This document shows, in pieces, positions 5,973-12,625 of a stretch of DNA of 13,960 nucleotides. The number at the start of each line of letters is the position of its first letter. The first letter of the stretch is position 1. This DNA is from Actinomycetota bacterium (GTDB taxonomy: Bacteria; Actinomycetota; Thermoleophilia; Solirubrobacterales; Solirubrobacteraceae). Both the position numbers and the translations under genes were made by a program. Under the pieces are notes generated by a model. It saw nothing but the letters and a program-made list of their open reading frames with translations. It had not been told where the DNA came from and did no database searches. The DNA lies in assembly GCA_019348575.1 (NCBI GenBank), contig JAHWJE010000009.1, positions 1 to 13,960 on the forward strand. The letters run 5' to 3'.

Positions 5973-7217
5973 CTACGCCGCCCGCTCGGAGCCGGCTTGC
6001 GGCGGCCCGAGCGCGTCGACCTGCGCGAAGAAGCGCTCGAGCAGCGCGATCGCCTGCCGGGGGCGCTCGACCTGCGGGACGTGGCCGCAGCCCTCGAGCA
6101 CGATCTGCTCCGCCGTGGGCAGCCAGCGCGCGACGTGGCGCGCGAACGCCGGCGGGATGACGCGGTCGTGCGATCCCCAGACGAACAGCGCGGGCGCCGC
6201 GAGCTGCGACAGGCGCGCGTAGAAGCCGTTGCGCCCGTACGGCGCGTCGAGGTAGATGTTGCGCGCGGCGGAGAGAAAGGCGATCCGCGCGCCTGCGCTG
6301 GAGTAGATGCGCTGGAACTCGTCGACGACGACGTCGGCCACGCTCGGGTCGATCGCGTCGGCGTCGGCGAACAGCGACCAGAAGTGCTCGGTGACCTTGT
6401 CGCGGCTGAACTGGTGGGGCAGCAGGCCGAGCTCGGGCCGCAGCGCGCGCACGATCGGGTGAAAGGTGCGCTTGACGAACGCCACCGCCGGGCACAGCAG
6501 CGCTAGTCCTCCGACGCGGCCGGGGTGGCGCAGGCCGAGCTCGATCGCGACCCGCCCGCCCATCGAGTTGCCGGCGACGTGCGCCCGCGCGATACCGAGC
6601 GCGTCCATCGTCTCACGCACCGTCTCGGCGAACCAGCGGGCGGTGTACGGAGCGGTCGCGGGCTTGGAGGACGAGCCGAAGCCGGGCAGGTCGAGCGCAT
6701 GCACGCGATAGCTCTTCGAGAGCGCGGCCGCGGTGTCGAGGAACGAGCTCTTGGCGCCACCGAGGCCGTGGATGAGCAGCACGTCGGCGCCGGAGCCCAT
6801 CGTCAGTGTCGACACGCGGCGGCCCGGAAGGCGGACCTCGTGGATGCGCAGCAACGGTGCGCGGCCGTTCTCGCGGCGGAACATCCCCTCGAAGGCGACC
6901 GCGAGGTCGAGATTGCCGCGCGCGTAGAGCAACCGCCGGCCGAACGCCTCGATGCCCGACAGCTCCCCACGGCGCAGGGCGATCCAGGTGTCGGCGTCGG
7001 TGCCGACCACGACGTCCGGCGTGCGGCCCGTGGCGCCCTTGCGCGCGCGCGCGCCATGGGTCGTGCAGCGGACCTCCCACGTGTGTCCGACGTCACCGAG
7101 AACGATCCGCCACGTCGCGTCGAAGCCCGGCTCGGCCCCGAGATAGCGACCGGGAAGCGAGCGAAACCCGGCCTCGACGGCGGCCAGTCGCGCGGCATGG
7201 GGGGCTGGGGCAGCCAT
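5973..7217 (-). CDS. SCP2 sterol-carrier domain fused to an alpha/beta-hydrolase
   Basis: A 414-aa two-domain protein. Residues about 15-125 form an SCP2-like lipid-binding domain (W-R-I-V-L-G-D, P-D-V-V-V-G-T-D-A-D-T-W-I-A-L, G-E-L-S-G-I-E-A-F, G-N-L-D-L-A-V-A-F). Residues about 140-400 form an alpha/beta-hydrolase: oxyanion loop H150-G-L-G-G, D-L-P-G-F-G-S-S-S-K-P, nucleophile elbow G-N-S218-M-G-G, acid D351 in W-G-S-H-D-R-V-I-P and H379 in G-C-G-H-V-P. The complete triad indicates an active esterase or lipase-like enzyme; the SCP2 part probably holds or presents a hydrophobic substrate. It is the first gene of the minus-strand cassette. The ATG (7215-7217) lies 9 bases after TAGGTT (7227-7232, minus). 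The protein has no signal peptide, so it is cytoplasmic or membrane-peripheral. Confidence 0.88.
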   Translation of the reverse strand: MAAPAPHAARLAAVEAGFRSLPGRYLGAEPGFDATWRIVLGDVGHTWEVRCTTHGARARKGATGRTPDVVVGTDADTWIALRRGELSGIEAFGRRLLYARGNLDLAVAFEGMFRRENGRAPLLRIHEVRLPGRRVSTLTMGSGADVLLIHGLGGAKSSFLDTAAALSKSYRVHALDLPGFGSSSKPATAPYTARWFAETVRETMDALGIARAHVAGNSMGGRVAIELGLRHPGRVGGLALLCPAVAFVKRTFHPIVRALRPELGLLPHQFSRDKVTEHFWSLFADADAIDPSVADVVVDEFQRIYSSAGARIAFLSAARNIYLDAPYGRNGFYARLSQLAAPALFVWGSHDRVIPPAFARHVARWLPTAEQIVLEGCGHVPQVERPRQAIALLERFFAQVDALGPPQAGSERAA

Positions 7218-7226
7218 CGTGGCGCC

Positions 7227-7232
7227 AACCTA
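7227..7232 (-). promoter_or_regulatory. Possible -10 element (TAGGTT) of the minus-strand lipid cassette
   Basis: TAGGTT on the minus strand lies 9 bases before the hydrolase ATG, in the 106-base divergent region shared with cysS (7218-7323). The spacing predicts a leader of only a few bases. No clear -35 was found. Confidence 0.4.
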
Positions 7233-7312
7233 CCCGGCGGAGGGGTCGGGAGCATCCGTCACCTGAACGCCATCGTCCACGCGCCCGCCAGCTTGAGCCT
7301 TCTGGCGCTCGC

Positions 7313-7318
7313 TAGGGT
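7313..7318 (+). promoter_or_regulatory. -10 element (TAGGGT) of cysS, predicted leaderless start
   Basis: TAGGGT ends 5 bases before the cysS ATG (7324), so transcription should start at or next to the A of ATG. There is no Shine-Dalgarno. A TTGAGC (7293-7298) is only 14 bases upstream of it, too close for a good -35. Confidence 0.5.
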
Positions 7319-7323
7319 CACAG

Positions 7324-8672
<1,349 letters not shown>

Positions 8673-8676
<4 letters not shown>

Positions 8677-9371
8677 TCCTCTACGGCCGCAACCCCGTGC
8701 GCGAGGCACTGCGCGCGCGGCGGCGCGCGATCGCGGAGGTCTGGGCGACGGAGCGCGCGCTCGCGCGCGAGCCGTGGCTGCGCGAGGCCGGCGCGCGGAT
8801 CGCACGTCCCGAGGAGATCGAGCGCCGCAGCGGCTCGTCCGACCACCAGGGCGTCTGCGCCGACGCGGGCGGCTATCCGTACGTCTCGGCGCCGGAGCTG
8901 CTCGCCGTCGACGATCCGTTCATCGTCGCGCTCGACGAGTTGCAGGACCCCCAGAACCTCGGCGCGATCGCTCGCAGCGCCGAATGTGCCGGAGTGACCG
9001 GCCTCGTGATCTGCGAGCGGCGCGCCGCGACGATCACCCCGGCCGTCGCCAAGGCGTCGGCGGGGGCCGTCGAGCACCTGCGGGTGGCGCGCGTGCGCAA
9101 CATGGCCGACTTCCTGCGCGACGCGAAGCAGGCCGGCGCGTGGTGCTACGGCGCCGACGCTGCCGCGACGACGCGCTACGACGAGCCGGACTACCGCGGC
9201 GGCGCCGTCGTCGTGATCGGAGCCGAGGGGACAGGATTGCGCCCGCGCGTCGCGAAGTCCTGTGACGCGCTTGTCGCGCTGCCGCTGCGCGGCCACACCG
9301 CATCGCTGAACGCGAGCGCTGCCGCCGCCGTGCTCGTGTACGAAGTCTTGCAGCGCCGCGAATCCGCTTGA
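8673..9371 (+). CDS. rlmB: RlmB/TrmH-family 23S rRNA (guanosine 2'-O-) methyltransferase
   Basis: A SpoU/TrmH-type SPOUT methyltransferase that 2'-O-methylates rRNA using SAM; RlmB acts on the 23S peptidyl-transferase region. The 232-aa product starts at GTG 8673, overlapping the cysS stop, with I-L-Y-G-R-N-P-V-R-E-A-L, the normal N-terminus of the substrate-binding domain. The catalytic domain carries motif 1 (D-P-Q-N95-L-G-A-I-A-R101), motif 2 (I-G-A-E-G-T-G-L, 182-189) and motif 3 (L-P-L-R-G-H-T-A-S-L-N-A-S-A, 203-216), which together form the trefoil-knot SAM site. Specificity for 23S rather than another RNA is inferred from the family and the cysS-rlmB-sigH context. The stop codon region also holds the -35 of the sigH promoter. 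Confidence 0.93.
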
Positions 9372-9395
9372 CAGAACTCCATAACGGGGTACTGT
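9368..9395 (+). promoter_or_regulatory. Housekeeping-type promoter for sigH (TTGACA, 16 bp, TACTGT)
   Basis: TTGACA (9368-9373) overlaps the rlmB stop codon and is followed after 16 bp by TACTGT (9390-9395). This is the best -35/-10 pair in the window. The start is predicted near 9402, giving a leader of about 114 bases before the sigH GTG. It lets sigH be transcribed independently of cysS-rlmB. Confidence 0.7.
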
Positions 9396-9408
9396 GGCCC
9401 TATCGAAG

Positions 9409-9427
9409 GCTGAACCTGAGGTTCAGC
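9409..9427 (+). promoter_or_regulatory. Perfect palindrome at the start of the sigH leader
   Basis: GCTGAACC (9409-9416), TGA, GGTTCAGC (9420-9427): an 8-bp perfect inverted repeat beginning about 7 bases after the predicted transcription start. It could be an operator for a dimeric repressor, or a 5' hairpin that stabilises or controls the mRNA. The rest of the leader (9428-9503) shows nothing I can name. Confidence 0.5.
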
Positions 9428-9515
9428 ATCGAACATCGGTATAGGCAGCTGGCGCCCTGGGAGGGGTCCGCCACTGAGCACATCCGGCCGATCGGGAGCC
9501 GGGAAAGGACTGCTC

Positions 9516-10166
9516 GTGGCACGAATCTCTCAGAAGGCTCAGTCTCAGGTCCAGATCGATGACTACTTCCTCATCGCGCTCGCCAAGAGCGGCGACCGCA
9601 ACGCCTACGACCGCATCGTGCGCCGCTACTACGGATTCGTCCGCCTCAAGGCCTCGTCGTACTTCCTCGCCGGCGGAGACTCCGACGACCTCGTGCAGGA
9701 GGGGCTCGTCGGCCTCTACAAGGCGGTGCGCGACTACCGCTCGGATCGAGAGTCGTCGTTTCGCAACTTCGCGGAGCTGTGCATCACGCGCCAGATCATC
9801 ACGGCGGTCAAGACCGCGACGCGCAACAAGCACACGCCGCTGAACCAGTACGTCTCGTTCTCGGCTACGCCGGCGGGCTCCAGCGCGGACGGCGAGCCGA
9901 CGCTCGAGGACGTCATCCCGGGCTCGACGGTCCACGATCCCGTCAACCAGGTGATCTCCTCCGAAGAGCTGCACTCGCTGGTCGGCTGCCTCTCGACGGC
10001 GCTCTCGGACCTCGAGTCAAGCGTCCTCGCGCTCTACCTCGACGGTCGTCCGTACGAGGAGATCGCCGAGCGGCTGGGCTGCGACGCCAAGACCGTCGAC
10101 AACGCGCTGCAGCGCGTCAAGCGCAAGGTCGGGTTGCATCTCGTGCGGCGCAGCGTCCTGAACTAG
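9516..10166 (+). CDS. sigH: RNA polymerase sigma factor, SigH (sigma-30/Spo0H) family
   Basis: The 216-aa product matches the Bacillus SigH family along its whole length. Region 2 (about 23-107) has R-N-A-Y-D-R-I-V-R-R-Y-Y-G-F-V-R-L-K-A, the core-binding D-L-V-Q-E-G-L-V-G-L-Y-K-A, and the -10-binding F-A-E-L-C-I-T-R-Q-I-I-T-A-V-K-T-A-T-R. After a linker, region 4 (about 150-207) has L-S-D-L-E-S-S-V-L-A-L-Y-L-D-G-R-P-Y-E-E-I-A and the HTH ending N-A-L-Q-R-V-K-R-K. In Bacillus this factor drives the transition to sporulation and competence; here the regulon is unknown. The GTG start (9516) has a good Shine-Dalgarno, AAAGGA (9504-9509), 6 bases upstream, unlike most genes here. Position after rlmB is the same as in Bacillus. 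Its promoter and leader palindrome are listed separately. Confidence 0.95.
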   Translation: MARISQKAQSQVQIDDYFLIALAKSGDRNAYDRIVRRYYGFVRLKASSYFLAGGDSDDLVQEGLVGLYKAVRDYRSDRESSFRNFAELCITRQIITAVKTATRNKHTPLNQYVSFSATPAGSSADGEPTLEDVIPGSTVHDPVNQVISSEELHSLVGCLSTALSDLESSVLALYLDGRPYEEIAERLGCDAKTVDNALQRVKRKVGLHLVRRSVLN

Positions 10167-10334
10167 ATGGCTGATTCCACGACCGGCACCGCCATCTGCA
10201 CGCGTCTCGCGGCGCAGGATCGCCACACGTCGAAGGCGGCCGTGCCGCTGGCACTGTCCACCTTCGAGCTGCGGCGCCCTGCATCCGCGATCCACGCACA
10301 TCTGACGGCCGCGGCCGCGGAATCAACCATCTAG
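10163..10334 (+). repeat. Inverted repeat, 16-base arms (15/16 match), about 140 bases apart, after sigH
   Basis: CTAGATGGCTGATTCC (10163-10178) and GGAATCAACCATCTAG (10319-10334) are reverse complements except for one position. The left arm contains the sigH stop and the ATG of the small open frame; the right arm contains its stop. In RNA the arms could close a 140-base domain. Confidence 0.75.
10167..10334 (+). CDS. Candidate 55-aa small protein directly after sigH (doubtful)
   Basis: The ATG follows the sigH TAG without a gap and is in the same frame. It encodes 55 residues beginning M-A-D-S-T-T-G-T and ending A-A-A-A-E-S-T-I. Third-position G+C is about 80%, above positions 1 and 2 (about 60-64%) but lower than in the neighbouring genes, so coding is possible yet weakly supported. 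No Shine-Dalgarno of its own is seen; translation would depend on coupling to, or read-through from, sigH. There is no transmembrane segment, no metal motif and no family I recognise. The two ends of the ORF are the arms of an inverted repeat, so the stretch could instead be a structured RNA or the scar of a small mobile repeat. It lies in the otherwise gene-free 10167-10469 stretch. Confidence 0.3.
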   Translation: MADSTTGTAICTRLAAQDRHTSKAAVPLALSTFELRRPASAIHAHLTAAAAESTI

Positions 10335-10337
10335 CGG

Positions 10338-10388
10338 GGTCGCGCACGCGCGACCGGGTGCTGCTTGGTCTTTCGGTCCTCGGACCGC
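10338..10388 (+). terminator. Two GC-rich hairpins after sigH, possible terminator region
   Basis: GGTCGCG (10338-10344) pairs with CGCGACC (10349-10355) around a 4-base loop. A second short hairpin, CGGTC/GACCG, follows at about 10375-10388. The T-rich piece between them (TTGGTCTTTCGG) is a poor U-tract. This may end the cysS-rlmB-sigH transcript. The remaining bases to 10457 show nothing else I can support. Confidence 0.35.
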
Positions 10389-10457
10389 ACGGATGATCGC
10401 GCTGTCGGCTGCCGAGGAGGACGACGACGCGTGGCCGACCGGCACGCGCGCAGGCAG

Positions 10458-10463
10458 TACGTT
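10458..10463 (+). promoter_or_regulatory. -10 element (TACGTT) of the DUF4272 gene, predicted leaderless start
   Basis: TACGTT lies exactly 6 bases before the ATG at 10470, the same layout as cysK and cysE. It is the main reason to choose this start over the longer open frame from 10365. No clear -35. Confidence 0.45.
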
Positions 10464-10469
10464 GCCGCG

Positions 10470-11141
10470 ATGGGGGTGCATGGGGTGGACTTCCTGGCGA
10501 TCCGTGAGCAGTCGGTGCGGCGGCTGCGGCGATGGAAGCTGTCGGACCCGGGCTCGCTTCCGCTGCACGGCGACGAGGACTTCGAATGGGTGCGCGGCGC
10601 TGCGGCGGTCGCCGAACGCTGCCACGCGATCGCCGCCGCCCTCGCGCTCGCGCACCGTGCTCCCGTCCAGACCGTCCGCGACGCGATCGACGAGTACCGC
10701 CTCGAGCCGGCGCTGGGCTCGCGCGAGCGCGAGCTGCTGCGCGTCCTGGAGGGGGACGAGGAGGCCGACGAGCAGACGATGCACCAGCTGCTGGTCGACA
10801 TCGCCTGGCGCGAGGAGGCGCTGCATGCGCTGCTGTGGGTGCTCGGGCTGGTCGAGGATCTGCCACCGGACCGGATGTGTCCCAAGCAGCCGGCCTACGA
10901 GCGGCTTGCGCCGGGGCTCGACCCGGGGAGGGCGCGAGAGGACCTGCGGATGCGCCCGCTCAGCGAGATCGCCGCGATGCTGGACATCTACTACTGCCTG
11001 CACTGGCATGCGCGCAAGGCGCAGTACCACGGCGACGTCTGGGACTACCAGATCGCTCCCGGCGTCGTGCTCGAGCGCCGGCGCGCGCTCGAGTGGCTGT
11101 TTCAGGACGCGTGCTGGGAGGACGTCGACCTGGCCGTCTGA
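10470..11141 (+). CDS. DUF4272-domain protein, function unknown
   Basis: The 223-aa product has the marks of DUF4272: an N-terminal helical part (A-I-R-E-Q-S-V-R-R-L, then A-E-R-C-H-A-I-A-A-A-L-A-L-A-H), a central W-R-E-E-A-L-H-A-L-L-W-V-L-G-L-V-E-D-L-P, and a C-terminal S-E-I-A-A-M-L-D-I-Y-Y-C-L-H-W-H-A-R-K-A followed by G-V-V-L-E-R-R-R-A-L-E-W-L and W-E-D-V-D. The family is widespread but has no known activity; it is soluble and mainly helical. The frame is open from 10365, but the Arg-rich codons before 10470 look non-coding and the -10 spacing supports 10470. It sits between sigH and a convergent RsbW-like gene, 15 bases away. There is no evidence for a role in sigma control beyond this position. 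Confidence 0.75.
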   Translation: MGVHGVDFLAIREQSVRRLRRWKLSDPGSLPLHGDEDFEWVRGAAAVAERCHAIAAALALAHRAPVQTVRDAIDEYRLEPALGSRERELLRVLEGDEEADEQTMHQLLVDIAWREEALHALLWVLGLVEDLPPDRMCPKQPAYERLAPGLDPGRAREDLRMRPLSEIAAMLDIYYCLHWHARKAQYHGDVWDYQIAPGVVLERRRALEWLFQDACWEDVDLAV

Positions 11142-11156
11142 GCAGTCCCGCGCGGA

Positions 11157-11573
11157 TCAGAGCGCAAAGCGCAGCGCGACCTCGGTGCCGCCTTCGGGCA
11201 GCGCGCGGATCTCGAAGTCGTCTGCGTCGTGGGCGATCAGCCCGAGTCCGAGGCCGAGCCCCGGGCTGTCCGGACGCGGCCGGGGGCCGACCCCGCGATC
11301 GCGCACGCGGATGTCCAGGCAGCTCCTGTCGTCTGCGCGCACGACGACACGCACGTCGCGCTCGCCCTCGCGCACCGCGGCGCCGTCGCGGTAGGCGTGA
11401 AGGACGGCGTTCGTGGCGGCCTCGCTCACCGCGAGCTTGATCTGCACGATCGTCGATCTCCCGGCGCCGCGTGCGCGCGCGATGTCGGCAACGGCCCTGC
11501 GGATCGCCGGGATCTGCGACGGCTGCGCTGGATAGGAGGCGTCGAGCTCGGTCTCCGACTGTCTGCTCGCCAT
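11157..11573 (-). CDS. RsbW/SpoIIAB-like ATP-binding protein (HATPase_c; possible anti-sigma kinase)
   Basis: The 138-aa product is a single GHKL ATPase domain of the RsbW/SpoIIAB type. The N-box is A-V-S-E51-A-A-T-N55-A-V-L-H-A-Y, the G1 box is V-R-D92-R-G-V-G, and the G2 box is a Gly/Leu run G-L-G-L-G-L-G-L (105-112). Relatives bind a sigma factor or phosphorylate an STAS anti-anti-sigma protein. No STAS partner is in view, and known SigH-type factors are not RsbW targets, so a link to sigH 1 kb away is speculative. The start is chosen at ATG 11571-11573 (M-A-S-R-Q-S); a second ATG two codons upstream (11577-11579) and a longer GTG start at 11642 are possible, but the latter would overlap the divergent cysK start. 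It converges with the DUF4272 gene. Confidence 0.82.
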   Translation of the reverse strand: MASRQSETELDASYPAQPSQIPAIRRAVADIARARGAGRSTIVQIKLAVSEAATNAVLHAYRDGAAVREGERDVRVVVRADDRSCLDIRVRDRGVGPRPRPDSPGLGLGLGLIAHDADDFEIRALPEGGTEVALRFAL

Positions 11574-11621
11574 CGTCATTGCGTACCCAGCAGATGGAGC
11601 GACTTCACCTCCAGCGGCGAG

Positions 11622-11627
11622 TACCGT
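11622..11627 (+). promoter_or_regulatory. -10 element (TACCGT) of cysK, predicted leaderless start
   Basis: TACCGT ends 6 bases before the cysK ATG (11634), so the transcript should start at the start codon. There is no Shine-Dalgarno. It lies in the 60-base divergent gap between the RsbW-like gene and cysK. Confidence 0.5.
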
Positions 11628-11633
11628 GTGATC

Positions 11634-12557
11634 ATGCCGCAAATCCCGGTCAACATTGCCGACTTTGTCGGGCGCACGCCGATGCTCGAGCTCACGCGGC
11701 TGGCGCCTTCCGGCGTGCGGCTGTTCGGCAAGCTCGAGTCGTTCAACCCGGGCGGCAGCGTCAAGGACCGCATCGGGGTGGCGATGATCGAGGCCGCCGA
11801 GGCCGACGGCCTGATCGAGCCGGGTCGCTCGACGATCGTGGAGGCGACGTCCGGCAACACGGGGATCGCGCTCGCGTTCGTCTGCGCGGCGAAGGGCTAC
11901 GACCTCGTGCTGACGCTGCCGCAGGGGATGAGCCGCGAGCGCGAGGGGCTGCTGCGCCTGTACGGCGTGCGCGTGGAGGTCACCGAGTCACTCGGCGGGA
12001 TGAACGAGGCGGTCGAGGCCGCGCGTGCGATGGCGACCGATCCCGACGTCTTCCTGCCCGACCAGTTCTCAAACCCCGCCAACCCCGAGGTACACCGGCG
12101 CACGACCGCCCCGGAGCTCTGGGAGGCGCTCGACGGCAAGGTCGACGTGCTCGTCTGCGGCGTCGGCACGGGCGGCACGATCACCGGCGTGGGGGAGGTG
12201 CTCAAGGACCGCAACCCCAGGCTGCACGTCGTCGCGGTCGAGCCGGCGACCTCGGCGGTGCTCTCCGGCCGCGCTCCCGGGCCGCACAAGATCCAGGGAA
12301 TCGGTGCCGGCTTCGTCCCGCCGGTGCTCAACCGCGAGATCATCGACGAGGTGATCGCGGTCGACGACGAGGACGCGTTGCGGATCGCGCGCGACGCCGC
12401 GCGCCTGGAGGGCGCGCTCGTCGGCATCTCCTGCGGCGCTGCGCTCGCGGCGGCGATCGAGGTCGGCCGCCGGCCGGAGTCCAGGGGCAGCCGGATCGCC
12501 GTCGTGCTGCCCGATTCCGGCGAGCGCTACGTGTCGACGCCCTTCTTCGCGCCGTAG
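11634..12557 (+). CDS. cysK: Cysteine synthase A (O-acetylserine sulfhydrylase, PLP enzyme)
   Basis: CysK makes L-cysteine from O-acetylserine and sulfide. The 307-aa product is fold-type II PLP: K44 in N-P-G-G-S-V-K-D-R forms the Schiff base, T-S-G-N-T-G (72-77) is the substrate loop, G-T-G-G-T (178-182) binds the PLP phosphate, and S266 in G-I-S-C-G-A contacts the pyridine nitrogen. L-P-Q-G-M-S-R-E-R (95-103) and L-P-D-S-G-E-R-Y at the C-terminus match cysteine synthase A rather than cystathionine beta-synthase; there are no CBS domains. Length is typical. The frame is open far upstream, but the ATG at 11634 is fixed by the N-terminus (D-F-V-G-R-T-P-M-L-E-L) and by the -10 spacing. cysE follows 68 bases downstream, so the two steps of cysteine synthesis are side by side. 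Confidence 0.96.
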   Translation: MPQIPVNIADFVGRTPMLELTRLAPSGVRLFGKLESFNPGGSVKDRIGVAMIEAAEADGLIEPGRSTIVEATSGNTGIALAFVCAAKGYDLVLTLPQGMSREREGLLRLYGVRVEVTESLGGMNEAVEAARAMATDPDVFLPDQFSNPANPEVHRRTTAPELWEALDGKVDVLVCGVGTGGTITGVGEVLKDRNPRLHVVAVEPATSAVLSGRAPGPHKIQGIGAGFVPPVLNREIIDEVIAVDDEDALRIARDAARLEGALVGISCGAALAAAIEVGRRPESRGSRIAVVLPDSGERYVSTPFFAP

Positions 12558-12594
12558 TCCGCGGCGCCGCCGGCGCTCCCGGCGATCGCCGCAG

Positions 12595-12611
12595 CCCGCG
12601 TCATGCGCGGG
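12595..12611 (+). promoter_or_regulatory. Operator-like palindrome just upstream of the cysE -10
   Basis: CCCGCG (12595-12600), TCATG, CGCGGG (12606-12611): a perfect 6-bp inverted repeat ending 2 bases before TACGCT. Given a start at 12626 it covers about -31 to -15, where a bound repressor would block polymerase. It could equally be the hairpin of a weak cysK terminator. Another palindrome, GGCGATCGCC (12581-12590), lies just before it. Confidence 0.35.
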
Positions 12612-12613
12612 AG

Positions 12614-12619
12614 TACGCT
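12614..12619 (+). promoter_or_regulatory. -10 element (TACGCT) of cysE, predicted leaderless start
   Basis: TACGCT ends 6 bases before the cysE ATG (12626). There is no Shine-Dalgarno. This suggests cysE can be transcribed on its own rather than only from the cysK promoter. Confidence 0.5.
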
Positions 12620-12625
12620 GTCGGG

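Noticed and set aside
4953..6506. Long plus-strand open frame (about 517 codons) opposite the acyltransferase and hydrolase
   Set aside because: Its Arg/Glu/Val/Asp repetitive composition is the usual antisense shadow in very GC-rich DNA. The minus-strand genes carry complete family motifs.
7293..7318. TTGAGC as the -35 partner of the cysS -10
   Set aside because: The spacer would be only 14 bp. The -10 is kept but the -35 is not supported.
10167..10469. tRNA or other known small RNA in the gap after sigH
   Set aside because: I could not fold a cloverleaf or find T-loop (GGTTCRA) or CCA-end signatures. Only the long inverted repeat and short hairpins are visible.
10323..11030. Minus-strand open frame (about 235 codons) opposite the DUF4272 gene
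   Set aside because: No recognisable domain, and it overlaps a plus-strand gene with clear DUF4272 signatures and a well-placed -10 element.
11595..11613. TGGAG-N9-CTCCA as an operator before cysK
   Set aside because: Five-base arms are too short to stand out from chance in this sequence.
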